From [Limnothrix rosea] IAM M-220 (GTDB lineage: Bacteria; Cyanobacteriota; Cyanobacteriia; Cyanobacteriales; MRBY01), in NCBI RefSeq assembly GCF_001904615.1, contig NZ_MRBY01000015.1, positions 1 to 64,000 on the forward strand: a stretch of 64,000 nt of DNA. The letters are read 5' to 3'. A model generated the notes under the pieces. The model was not told the origin of the DNA. It made no database searches and was given only the letters and a program-made list of their open reading frames with translations. The position numbers and the translations under genes were made by a program. The stretch's first letter is position 1, and each line of letters opens with the position of its first letter. Below, piece after piece: positions 1-8,341 of the stretch.

Positions 1-193
1 TGTCTCATTTGTTGGCATTTTCCTACCAACGCTGCATAGTCAATCCCGGAGAGCCCGCTTTTTAAAGATTACATAAATACTTTTAGAAAAAATAATTCAA
101 GCTTCACTTAATGTTTTTATTCAAGACTGATTTGTAATTAGATACTCGGATAAGATAGTTGCAAGGGGAAACCCACATGGAGAATTGAGCATT

Positions 194-535
194 ATGACTT
201 CGTACCAAAACTTACAAACTATTTGTCCTGAAACGTCTTTGACTGCGGCTAACGCTGCTGAGTTTAGCCAGTTATTAACGCAGACAATTAGAGAGAGTGA
301 AGTTAATAAAATCTTAATCAACCTGAAAAAAGTTGAATTGGTGGATAGTGCCGCTGTTGTTGCCCTTGTGAAAGCAACTCGTCTAGCAAAGTCTCAAGGC
401 AAAGATTTGGGTTTAGTTTCTGTGAATTCTCAAGTGCGCATGGTACTAGAGCTCACTCAGCTTGATCGTTTTGTTCAGATTTATCGAGATGAAGCTGACT
501 TTTTGGGCTATCGCTATGAATTGATGGCGGCGTAA
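194..535 (+). CDS. STAS-domain protein (anti-sigma factor antagonist-like)
   Basis: A 113-residue protein that is a single STAS domain, the fold of SpoIIAA/RsbV-type antagonists, which bind anti-sigma kinases and are switched by serine phosphorylation. A hydrophobic beta strand (ILINLKKVELVDS) leads into DSAAVVALV around residues 56-64, where the family usually has D-S-S-G; the Ser after Asp is the expected phosphosite. The ATG at 194 is preferred, with GGAG at 179-182; an in-frame TTG nine bases earlier would add three residues. It is the first of two plus-strand genes and no kinase or phosphatase partner lies beside it, so its pathway is unknown. The family call is firm, the partner is not. 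Confidence 0.85.
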   Translation: MTSYQNLQTICPETSLTAANAAEFSQLLTQTIRESEVNKILINLKKVELVDSAAVVALVKATRLAKSQGKDLGLVSVNSQVRMVLELTQLDRFVQIYRDEADFLGYRYELMAA

Positions 536-578
536 GGTTTAGAAAGTCGAAAGCGCTGATCTGCATAGGACTCTCCGC

Positions 579-584
579 TATAAT
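579..584 (+). promoter_or_regulatory. Putative -10 box upstream of the radical SAM gene
   Basis: TATAAT matches the bacterial -10 consensus, 43 bases before the chosen GTG start. No good -35 box is visible 17 bases upstream, so this is a weak single-motif prediction. Confidence 0.3.
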
Positions 585-626
585 TAGGGACTTGTGAGTT
601 TCCTTAATTTGGCGGAGATATTTTTT

Positions 627-3242
627 GTGGTAGTTACTGTTTCTCGTCCCCAACCGGCTGATTACGAAGCGTTAATTACGACGGATGTTTTTAAACCTGC
701 TCGTTATTTGGGTAATGAACTGGGGGCAGTGCATAAGCCTTGGGATAAAGCGGTGATTCGCTGGGTCTTAACTTATCCTGAGGTCTATGAGGTTGGTTCG
801 TCGAATCTTGGTCACATTTTGCTCTACAACGTGATCAATGCTCAGCCTCGCCAGCTTTGTGATCGTACTTATCTTCCGGCAAAGGATCTTTGTGACAAGT
901 TAAAGGAAAAGGATTACCCCTTATTTGCCCTAGAGTCCCGGCGATCGCTGCAAGAATTTGACATCTTAGGATTTAGCCTTAGTTATGAGCTGGGGGCAAC
1001 GAATATTCTCGAAATGTTGTCTCTCGCGCAGATTCCCCTCACATGGCAAGAACGCGAGAACGGTGACTATCCCTTTATTTTTGCTGGGGGGCAGACAGCA
1101 ACTTCCAACCCTGAACCCTATGCCGACTTTTTCGATTTTGTTGTGTTAGGTGACGGCGAAGAACTGTTGCCAGAGGTGGGTTTTATCCTCGAAGAAGCCA
1201 AGGTTAATGGTCTTAGCAAAGAAGAAACATTATTGGATTTGGCGCAGGTTCCCGGTGTTTATGTGCCGCGTTTCTATGAAATGGCGGCAGCCGATGGCTC
1301 GGTTCATCCGATCCGTGACGATGTGCCCAAACGGATTTTGCGACGGGTGGCCACGCCGATCCCGGCCTATTCCATTGGTCTTGTGCCTTTTGTGGAAACG
1401 GTGCACGATCGCCTGACAGTAGAGATTCGGCGGGGTTGTACACGGGGTTGTCGTTTTTGCCAACCGGGCATGTTAACGCGTCCTGCCACAGATGTGGAGC
1501 CGGAAAAGGTTGTAGACGCTATTGAAAAAGGCATGCGGGCAACAGGTTATAACGAGTTTTCGCTGTTGTCCCTGAGTTGTTCGGACTATTTGGCGCTGCC
1601 TGCGGTGGGCATTGAGATTCGCAATCGTCTTAAGGATGAAAATGTCTCGTTGTCTTTGCCGAGTCAGCGGGTTGATCGCTTTGATGAAAATATTGCCAAT
1701 GTGGTGGGTGGTACGCGGAAGGCGGGTCTAACTTTTGCACCGGAAGCCGGAACCCAACGGATGCGGGATGTGATTAACAAGGGTTTAACGAATGAAGAGC
1801 TTTTGCGTGGTATTCAAACGGCGGTGAAAGAAGGCTGGAATAAGGTCAAGCTCTATTTTATGATTGGCTTGCCCGGCGAAACGGATGTGGATGTGCTGGG
1901 TATTGCGGAGACGTTGCGCTGGTTGCGGCAGGAATGTGCTCACCTTAGTAATAAGCGGCTGAATTTCAATATCACTATTTCTAATTTCACGCCGAAACCC
2001 CACACGCCGTTCCAATGGCACTCGGTTTCTAGTTCTGAATTTCAGCGGAAACGGGAATTGCTCGAAGCGGAAATGCGCAAGATTAAGGGTCTTAAGGTGA
2101 ACTACACGGATTACCGCATCTCGGCGATGGAGGATTTTGTCGGGCGGGGCGATCGCCGTTTATCTAAAGTTGTCCGTCGGGCGTGGGAACTGGGTGCGGG
2201 GATGGATGCTTGGTGGGAAAATCTCGATAAAGCCTATGGCGCTTGGGAACAGGCGATCGCCGAATCGGATCTCACATGGAAATATCGCAAAGTTGAAAGT
2301 GGCGAGTGGAATGTATTTGAGACTTCTGATTCTGATCCGCTGGATGCGCCATTGCCTTGGGATCACATTAATACAGGTATCGATAAGCAGTGGCTTAAAG
2401 ATGATTTGCGTCGGGCATTAGAAGCAGCCACCGTTCCTGACTGTGCGTTTGATGGCTGTTCCCATTGCGGTATTTGTGGCACAGATTTTGGTCATAATGT
2501 CGTTTATCAACCCCCAGAAATTCCCGAATTTGTCGGTGAGTTTCAGCGGGATCAACAGCGTCTCCAGCGATTTCGGGTGCGGTTCGGCAAAAAAGGCGAT
2601 ATGCGTCTCGTCAGTCACCTTGATTTAGTACGGCTGTTTGATCGCGTGGTGCGTCGTGCCTCTATCCCCGTCGCCTTTACCAATGGTTTCCATCCCAGCG
2701 GTCGGATTTCTATCGCCAATGCCCTAACCCTCGGAGCCACCAGCGAAGGAGAAATTATTGACTTTGAGCTAAAGGAAATTCTCGATCTAGACGATTTTCG
2801 CGCGCGCCTTACCGAGCAATTACCCGACGACATCCCCGTTTTATCCGTGGAAGAAGTCCCCGTTAAATCTAAAGCGGCAACTCAGTTACTCACAGAAGCT
2901 GAATATTTAATTAATGTAAAAACTAATGAGGCGATCGCCCCCGAAACTTGGGAGAGTTGGATTCAGCAGGTGCAGGAGGCGACGGAAATTCTATTCGAGA
3001 AAAAATCGAAGAAAGGTAAGATTCGCCAGATTAATCTCTGCGATCGCCTAACTTCTATTTGCTTTGAAAAAACCTTGGATAACAACCAAGTTCAGATTCG
3101 TTATCGCGGTAGTTGTCGTAACGATGGCACGTTGCTGCATGCTGAACATGTGGTATATATGTTGAACCATGTCGCTCCAGAACAGGATATTCAATTAATA
3201 CACACCCATCGCCTAAATATGTTCTTAGAAGAATCAGAATAG
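627..3242 (+). CDS. B12-binding-domain radical SAM protein with C-terminal DUF2344
   Basis: A large radical SAM enzyme of the type fusing a B12-binding-like N-terminal region, a radical SAM core and a DUF2344 tail. The [4Fe-4S] motif is RRGCTRGCRFC, that is C-x3-C-x2-C, near residue 275. A Cys cluster (CAFDGCSHCGICG) near residue 620 separates the core from DUF2344, which begins near RFRVRFGKKGDMRLVSHLD. The substrate is not known; related proteins are often linked to RNA or rRNA modification, which is inference here. The open frame extends to a GTG at 594, but the GTG at 627 is preferred because GGAG lies nine bases before it. The protein is then 871 residues. Confidence 0.85.
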   Translation: MVVTVSRPQPADYEALITTDVFKPARYLGNELGAVHKPWDKAVIRWVLTYPEVYEVGSSNLGHILLYNVINAQPRQLCDRTYLPAKDLCDKLKEKDYPLFALESRRSLQEFDILGFSLSYELGATNILEMLSLAQIPLTWQERENGDYPFIFAGGQTATSNPEPYADFFDFVVLGDGEELLPEVGFILEEAKVNGLSKEETLLDLAQVPGVYVPRFYEMAAADGSVHPIRDDVPKRILRRVATPIPAYSIGLVPFVETVHDRLTVEIRRGCTRGCRFCQPGMLTRPATDVEPEKVVDAIEKGMRATGYNEFSLLSLSCSDYLALPAVGIEIRNRLKDENVSLSLPSQRVDRFDENIANVVGGTRKAGLTFAPEAGTQRMRDVINKGLTNEELLRGIQTAVKEGWNKVKLYFMIGLPGETDVDVLGIAETLRWLRQECAHLSNKRLNFNITISNFTPKPHTPFQWHSVSSSEFQRKRELLEAEMRKIKGLKVNYTDYRISAMEDFVGRGDRRLSKVVRRAWELGAGMDAWWENLDKAYGAWEQAIAESDLTWKYRKVESGEWNVFETSDSDPLDAPLPWDHINTGIDKQWLKDDLRRALEAATVPDCAFDGCSHCGICGTDFGHNVVYQPPEIPEFVGEFQRDQQRLQRFRVRFGKKGDMRLVSHLDLVRLFDRVVRRASIPVAFTNGFHPSGRISIANALTLGATSEGEIIDFELKEILDLDDFRARLTEQLPDDIPVLSVEEVPVKSKAATQLLTEAEYLINVKTNEAIAPETWESWIQQVQEATEILFEKKSKKGKIRQINLCDRLTSICFEKTLDNNQVQIRYRGSCRNDGTLLHAEHVVYMLNHVAPEQDIQLIHTHRLNMFLEESE

Positions 3243-3302
3243 CTTCCGATATCCTAATGCCGTGATTTTATAGTCAAAGCCAATAAGCTTAGGACTAAAA
3301 AA

Positions 3303-3376
3303 GTCGGGGATTTGTGAAATTCTGTCGCAGTAAACAAAACCTTTTGAAAAATCCCCGACCTTGGAACCCCAAGGTC
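3303..3376. repeat. Nested inverted repeats (gtcggggattt family)
   Basis: GTCGGGGATTT at 3303-3313 is perfectly inverted at 3349-3359. It runs directly into a second perfect hairpin, GACCTTGG-AACC-CCAAGGTC, at 3357-3376. No T tract follows, so a simple intrinsic terminator for the radical SAM gene is unlikely. The same core (agaagtcggggatct) recurs as an inverted pair at 13440-13505, so it appears to be a dispersed intergenic element. Confidence 0.6.
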
Positions 3377-3402
3377 TATGTACTAATCTTGTTAGCCTTA
3401 CC

Positions 3403-3560
3403 TGAGTTTTGCTTAAGAGTGCTCGACAATACGACGCGGTGAATAAGAGAGCGGGAGATAGGGCGATATTTTGATTCAAACAATCCTGGCTTTCAAAAAA
3501 TGCAAATTTTCGTTGCTTCCCCGTGTCTTTCTCTCTCCGTGTCTCCTTTTCTCTAGAGAA
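3403..3560. repeat. Dispersed intergenic repeat, copy 1
   Basis: Positions 3403-3439 match 63964-64000 at 32 of 37 bases (tgagttttgcttaag...tacgacgcgg). The right end, with a CCGTGTC-CTTTCTCTC-CTCCGTGTC pattern at about 3531-3560, resembles 8268-8300. The stretch carries no credible gene; the open frame at 3234-3479 on the minus strand lies over the repeats and is not believed. The rest of the 3243-3772 spacer holds nothing I recognise. Confidence 0.5.
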
Positions 3561-3772
3561 TTTTGGCTACATGCTTATCCATAACCGACGTTAGCCTTGG
3601 CTCTAGTTACAAAATAGAGACAGTTTTTATCCTTTCTTGGGGAAGATCTCGGAAGCGGAATGAGTTTCAAGCGGTTACGTAATTCACGGTCAATCGACCT
3701 CTGAATTCCCTTGAAAAGGAAACTTTTTAATCCTTACTCCTTTGTCACTATCCAAAATTTTAATTGTGGAGA

Positions 3773-4804
3773 CTAGGGTGCAAAGACTCTCGCATCAAGT
3801 CCATAAGACCGTAAGTAATAGCTGAGGCTCTCAGCAGCGTCCCGGTTATCAGAACGACCTGCTTCAACAAACTGGCCTCGGCGAGAATCAACCAGTCGAG
3901 CTCCATCAACGTATCGACTAACAATCATAAGAGTTGACTCAGAACGAGCTGGTACAACCACGATGTAGCGTGATGACTCTTCAAAAATAGAACGAGCATC
4001 ATCACCTAAGACAATTTCCAGTTGTCCTTCTGTCTGGGGACCAACTATACCATCAGCAGTGATTCTCCTTGATTGCTGAAAAGCGATGACTGCATCTCTA
4101 GTCTGCTCATCAAACACGCCATTAACCGGCACGTCATAACCAATGCGCCGCAAGGCTCTCTGGAGTGTCCTAACGTCTGAGCCTTGATCATTTAGCCTAA
4201 GATTTCTGCCGCTTAAGATACCTGTACCCGTATTGCTAGAGGCAAAAATATTAGACGCGACATTCGTATTGCGGGAACCCACGCTGATGTTACGGAAAGT
4301 GGGAGGTGGCGGCGGCGCAAGTAATTGAGCCCTCTGAGTTGTTGGGTTTAGTCTGGCCACTTTATTTGTAAGCGCACTACAAGTAGCTCGTCCATAAATC
4401 CCATCGGCTCTAAGACCACTACTAGCTTGAAATCGTCTTAAAATATCGTCGGTTTGATTCCCGAATACACCGTCAACACCGATATTAGGATAGCCTCCAA
4501 GTTTGAGATCTTGTTGCAGAGCAGTGACAGCAGCGCCTCTAGCACCTTTTTCAAGAAAAATGCCATTGCAATTACTCGTCTGGGCGATCGCCGCCGGGAC
4601 AAATGTGGGACTGACAAAACTCGGAAGAATCGGACTAAATAAAGCGATCGTGATGCTCATCAGATTGGCGACTAAACGCGGCGATCGCCACTGTAGGGGA
4701 ATGGAAAATAATTTTATTAAGCGGTGGTGTAGATTAAAACTTAAATTTAGAGACGCATATTCCGCCTCCCACAACATTGCTTCGGTCAGTCCTAGGGCTT
4801 CCAT
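3773..4804 (-). CDS. Peptidoglycan-binding domain protein (two PG_binding_1 domains)
   Basis: A predicted exported or envelope protein of 343 residues with two PG_binding_1 domains. The first, around residues 83-145, has GARGAAVTALQQDLKLGG and VDGVFGNQT; the second, around 205-265, has GSDVRTLQRALRRIGYD and VNGVFDEQT. A hydrophobic stretch near residues 45-75 may be a signal or anchor. The C-terminal ~70 residues (RYIVVVPARSES...SLSYYLRSYGLDARVF) resemble a SPOR-like alpha/beta fold, which is tentative. The frame opens at a GTG at 4852; the ATG at 4804 is chosen because the resulting MEALGL...YE N-terminus resembles METLAI...YE of the other peptidoglycan-binding protein at 26499. Confidence 0.75.
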   Translation of the reverse strand: MEALGLTEAMLWEAEYASLNLSFNLHHRLIKLFSIPLQWRSPRLVANLMSITIALFSPILPSFVSPTFVPAAIAQTSNCNGIFLEKGARGAAVTALQQDLKLGGYPNIGVDGVFGNQTDDILRRFQASSGLRADGIYGRATCSALTNKVARLNPTTQRAQLLAPPPPPTFRNISVGSRNTNVASNIFASSNTGTGILSGRNLRLNDQGSDVRTLQRALRRIGYDVPVNGVFDEQTRDAVIAFQQSRRITADGIVGPQTEGQLEIVLGDDARSIFEESSRYIVVVPARSESTLMIVSRYVDGARLVDSRRGQFVEAGRSDNRDAAESLSYYLRSYGLDARVFAP

Positions 4805-4929
4805 GAAAATATTTGCAATAGCAGACGATGGGATTAATTTTATTGATAGCACGAAAAAGTGCCACGGCTAAAAAGATCCCAAGATTCTTATGAAACTCTT
4901 CATTCAAATAATTAGTGAATAATATGATT

Positions 4930-5946
4930 TTACGGGTCTTGTTTAAAGTATTTTGAAGTACCAAAAATAGAGCGAATACGATAAATTGGGCGACCTTGGG
5001 ATTCATGGTAAGTCCGCATTAAAAGCTCTCCCAATAAACCAAATCCAAACAGCTGTAAGCCCGCTAGAAATAGAATTGCGACGAGGACGAGGAGTGGGCG
5101 ATCGCCGATAGATTGACCCAGAAAAACCTTTAGAGACGAAAGATAAAGACCTAACATCGTTCCGAGGGACATCATCAATAATCCTAAATAACCAAACGCA
5201 TGCATTGGGCGGGTCAAAAACTTACGGATAAACCAAACTGTAAGCAGATCTAAAAGCACCCGAAATGTCCGATCTAAACCATATTTACTATTACCAAATT
5301 GGCGGGCATGGTGACGTACCGGAATCTCTGCAATACGTGCCCCTTCAATCGACGCTAAGGCCGGAATAAAACGGTGCAATTCACCATAGAGATTAATATC
5401 TGCCAGTAACTCGGAACGATAGGCTTTTAGCGAACAGCCATAGTCATGGAGGGTCACTTTAGTAACGCGGCCAATGAGCAAATTGGCAATTTTTGAAGGG
5501 ATCAGTCTCGTCCACTTATTGTCTTGGCGATCCTTGCGCCACCCACTGACGAGGTCATAGCCTTCGTCCATTTTGATTAATAAATTCGGAATATCGGCTG
5601 GGTCATTTTGTAAATCAGCATCAAGGGAAATCACCACTTCGCCTGCGGCATTCTCAAAGCCGGCGGCCATTGCCGGAGTTTGTCCGTAGTTTCGGCGCAG
5701 TACAATCGCCCGTAGATCGTCTCTTTCTTCGGCTAATTTCTGGAGTAATGCTGTCGAGCCATCTCGCGAACCGTCATCGACACAAACAATTTCATAGATA
5801 TAGTTGTTGGCTTGCATCACGTCGGCGATCGCCGTTATCAAGTGCGGTAGACTTTCCACCTCGTTATAAATCGGCACCACAACGGAAATGGTGTCAGTGG
5901 TCACAGAAGACGCAGAATTATTCACAAAAGGAGCAGTACTAAGCAT
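4930..5946 (-). CDS. Family 2 glycosyltransferase, polyprenyl-phosphate sugar transferase type
   Basis: A GT-A fold glycosyltransferase of the DPM1/GtrB/ArnC group, which moves a sugar from a nucleotide donor onto a polyprenyl phosphate at the membrane. It shows the N-terminal ISVVVPIYNEVESL strand, VDDGSRDGS, and the metal-binding D-x-D in SLDADLQNDP. Two C-terminal membrane helices (about residues 245-270 and 280-310) match the family. Its ATG overlaps the stop codon of the upstream endopeptidase gene by one base (TAATG), which points to translational coupling. The acceptor pathway (lipid, glycan or wall polymer) cannot be read from sequence. Confidence 0.88.
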   Translation of the reverse strand: MLSTAPFVNNSASSVTTDTISVVVPIYNEVESLPHLITAIADVMQANNYIYEIVCVDDGSRDGSTALLQKLAEERDDLRAIVLRRNYGQTPAMAAGFENAAGEVVISLDADLQNDPADIPNLLIKMDEGYDLVSGWRKDRQDNKWTRLIPSKIANLLIGRVTKVTLHDYGCSLKAYRSELLADINLYGELHRFIPALASIEGARIAEIPVRHHARQFGNSKYGLDRTFRVLLDLLTVWFIRKFLTRPMHAFGYLGLLMMSLGTMLGLYLSSLKVFLGQSIGDRPLLVLVAILFLAGLQLFGFGLLGELLMRTYHESQGRPIYRIRSIFGTSKYFKQDP

Positions 5947-6653
5947 TAATCAAGCTGACAAACTAACGAAGGTGGAGCATAGCTTTCCATGACCCGACCA
6001 AATCCCCAAAGAATTTGATGGTAAGCACGGCTAATCGTGTCCCATGGCTCCCACAGGCGATCGATCTCAATGCCATTGCGACCCATGTCCTTACCAGAGC
6101 TGTGGATATAATAACCCTCTCCGAGGTACAGGGCGACATGATCAATGAGCTGACCCTTTGCAAAAAAAATCAAATCTCCCGGCAACAGGTCTTCTAGGGG
6201 CACTCGCTCTGTAAAATCTCCCTGTTGGTAAGAATTCCGCGGTAGCCAAATGCCTTGGGAGGCAAAGGCAGCCTGCATTAAACCTGAACAGTCATAGTCT
6301 GGTGCTGTGGTGCCGCCCCAAAGATAAGTATTGTTCGCCCGTCTAGCGGCCTGGGTAAAAATTAAGACACCTTCTAATTTTGCTTCGATTTCAGCACGGG
6401 TGTAGGGCACAAATTCGTAGGGATCTGCGGCGACTTCAAGGGCAGATAGACGATCTTTTTTTAGCCAAGTGCAATAACCATCTTCCACGGTCATGACTCT
6501 GACAGCGAGATCGTTTTCTTTGTTTAGCATTTGTACGCGACGACCTTTGGCAGCTTGGCTACCGAGGGAAGTGCATTCTGGATCGTCGTATAGGTCGAGA
6601 TTTTCCAAACAAAAATATTCGCCGCTAGGAGAGGGAGGCAAAGACATGGACAT
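5946..6653 (-). CDS. NlpC/P60 (C40) cell-wall endopeptidase with N-terminal SH3b domain
   Basis: A cysteine peptidase of the NlpC/P60 type, like the cyanobacterial gamma-D-glutamyl-diamino acid endopeptidases that cleave peptidoglycan stem peptides. The catalytic Cys is in DYDCSGLMQAAF (about residue 122), the His in IDHVALYLG, and a third polar residue in YYIHSSG. The N-terminal ~80 residues form an SH3b-like domain. No signal peptide is evident, as in related cyanobacterial enzymes that act in muropeptide recycling. The start is ATG 6653 or the ATG two codons later. Its stop overlaps the start of the glycosyltransferase gene. Confidence 0.9.
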   Translation of the reverse strand: MSMSLPPSPSGEYFCLENLDLYDDPECTSLGSQAAKGRRVQMLNKENDLAVRVMTVEDGYCTWLKKDRLSALEVAADPYEFVPYTRAEIEAKLEGVLIFTQAARRANNTYLWGGTTAPDYDCSGLMQAAFASQGIWLPRNSYQQGDFTERVPLEDLLPGDLIFFAKGQLIDHVALYLGEGYYIHSSGKDMGRNGIEIDRLWEPWDTISRAYHQILWGFGRVMESYAPPSLVCQLD

Positions 6654-6707
6654 GAAAATATCGAGAGTGCTAAAGGGTTTAAAGACTGGATAAATCCAAG
6701 GTTGCGC

Positions 6708-7157
6708 TTATTCTATCGCTACTTCATGGGGTCTTACCTTCAAGGTGAGACGATCGCCGTATTCGATATCAGAGATCGGTGGAGCGATAAGTTCTACTAT
6801 GTGTGGATCTTGAAAATGGTTGATTTTCGTTTCGGGATGGGGGTAGTAAATTAAACCGTCGTAGGGGCGATCGCCGACAAGGATGCGACAGGGACAAAAG
6901 GAAAAAGTCTCTGGGTCAAAGTTGGGATGCCATTTAAGATTTGGAAACGTATAACTGGGTTGCAAAAGCGTAAACGTTTTTGGGGCAATGGATAGATTTA
7001 ATGTCCCGGCAAAATAGGGTGTGAGGTCTAAACCTAAGCGTTTAAAGTGGGGCGTTTGCAGCTCTATGGTTCCAGCTTCGTAGGGACTATCAGCAGCTAA
7101 ACCGGATGCCACTTGATGTCCCTTTTGCAAAATTCCGTCAACGGATTGCCAAGTCAT
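6708..7157 (-). CDS. RibK-like (DUF120 fold) protein of unknown function
   Basis: A 149-residue protein. I see the landmarks of archaeal CTP-dependent riboflavin kinase (RibK, DUF120): VASGLA near the N-terminus, HFKRLGLDLTPYFAGTLNL with the GTLN metal/phosphate motif, RILVGDRPYDGLIYYP, and VELIAPPISDIEYGDRLTL near the C-terminus. The order and spacing resemble MJ0056 as I recall it. Cyanobacteria normally use bacterial RibF for this step, so riboflavin kinase activity is only a possibility; another cradle-loop barrel role is equally open. It sits 25 bases after the ABC permease gene and 54 before the NlpC/P60 gene, probably in one operon. Confidence 0.6.
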   Translation of the reverse strand: MTWQSVDGILQKGHQVASGLAADSPYEAGTIELQTPHFKRLGLDLTPYFAGTLNLSIAPKTFTLLQPSYTFPNLKWHPNFDPETFSFCPCRILVGDRPYDGLIYYPHPETKINHFQDPHIVELIAPPISDIEYGDRLTLKVRPHEVAIE

Positions 7158-7182
7158 CTTTTGCTAATTACGTTAATTCGGC

Positions 7183-8028
7183 TTAGTTGCGTTGGTGGGA
7201 AAACTGATAGGCTCCCACAAAAGCAAGGGCGATCGCCACACCAGCCAAAATGGGAATGGCGTGCCAAGGAAATTCGGATAAGGGTAAGTACGCAGCAGAC
7301 CTCAATCCTGTTGTTGTATAGGTCAAAGGAATCAGGTAAACAACGGTGCGAAAGGCCGTGGGCAAGGTCTCTGGGTCAAAAAATGTTGCACCAAGGAAAG
7401 ACATAGGCACAATCAAAAAATTATTTAAAATACCGACACTTTCTAAAGATTGAACGCGTAAACCAACAATCACGCCCAAACCCGCAAAGACGGCGCAGTT
7501 AAGAATCAGGAGTAGAAAAAACAGAGGATTGAAGAAGCTAAAAACCTTACCCGTAAATAAAATTGCCACCACAATTACCGAACTCGCAGTGAGCAAACCC
7601 CGCAGGATGCCCGCCATCATTTTGCCGAGATGTAACGCCAATGGATGCACGGGCAACAGCAGCAATTCTTCAAAGGTTTTGTTGTAGAGGCGATCGCCGC
7701 AAATGGAAAAAGTTGTACCACCAAAACTAATGGTCATGGACGAGAGAGCCACCATCCCCGGCAAGATGAATTCGAGGTAAGTATCACCAGCAGGAGGTGT
7801 AATCGCGCGATCAATGGCACCGCCCAGACCCAAGCCAAAGGCCAAAATGTAAATCAGCGGCGAAACTAAACCCGTTGCCGCCACTTGCTTCAGGCGCACC
7901 CGTAGCTTTAGCCAATCGCCCCAAAAAACAGCGAGGGTATCAGACCAAATATTTGCTAATTCAGACTTGGGTTTTAGTGCTCTAGCAGAAGAGGCGGATT
8001 GTGATGGCGGAGAGTCGAGCTTAACCAC
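7183..8028 (-). CDS. ABC-2 type transporter permease
   Basis: A six-helix ABC-2 family permease of 281 residues, the membrane half of an export ABC system. An amphipathic N-terminus (FWGDWLKLRVRLKQVAATGLVSPLIYILAFGLG) leads into hydrophobic segments, with LPGMVALSSMTISFGG and LLLLPVHPLALHLGKMMAG typical of the family. No ATPase gene is adjacent, so it must be encoded elsewhere. The frame stays open to 8127, but TATAAT on the minus strand at 8063-8068 sits inside that extension, so I start at the GTG at 8028. It heads the run of envelope genes that continues to 4930. Confidence 0.8.
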   Translation of the reverse strand: MVKLDSPPSQSASSARALKPKSELANIWSDTLAVFWGDWLKLRVRLKQVAATGLVSPLIYILAFGLGLGGAIDRAITPPAGDTYLEFILPGMVALSSMTISFGGTTFSICGDRLYNKTFEELLLLPVHPLALHLGKMMAGILRGLLTASSVIVVAILFTGKVFSFFNPLFFLLLILNCAVFAGLGVIVGLRVQSLESVGILNNFLIVPMSFLGATFFDPETLPTAFRTVVYLIPLTYTTTGLRSAAYLPLSEFPWHAIPILAGVAIALAFVGAYQFSHQRN

Positions 8029-8062
8029 AGTTAAAAGTTTTGCAATGTTACATCGCTTAACA

Positions 8063-8068
8063 TTATAG
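8063..8068 (-). promoter_or_regulatory. Putative -10 box for the ABC-2 permease operon
   Basis: TATAAT on the minus strand lies 35 bases before the chosen GTG start. It argues against the longer reading frame to 8127. No clear -35 box was identified. Confidence 0.3.
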
Positions 8069-8136
8069 GAGGATTGGGTTTTTCCGTTGGGCGATCGCCG
8101 TGATTTCTGGGGGAAAGATTTAGGCAACTACAGAAA

Positions 8137-8303
8137 GACGCGGGGAATCGGGGATATAGAAGACACGGGGGAGAAGCGAACGCAGTGATGTAGAGACATA
8201 AGAATTGAGCAGTCCCAAAGTCTGAGCACTAAGAAATAATTCGCCCTACCTTTTTCATCTTTTTCACTGTGTCACCCTTTCTCTCGCTCTCCGTGTCATC
8301 CTG
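8137..8303. repeat. Dispersed intergenic repeat with imperfect inverted ends, copy 2
   Basis: Opens with GACGCGG (8137-8143), carries GACACGGGGGAGAAGC near 8158-8173, and closes with GCTCTCCGTGTC near 8286-8297, an imperfect inverted counterpart. The right end resembles 3531-3560. It fills the spacer between the M16 peptidase and the permease and has no coding potential I can support. Confidence 0.45.
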
Positions 8304-8341
8304 ATCAACTATTTCAATTTTCCTTTGCAAGTCGACCAGCA

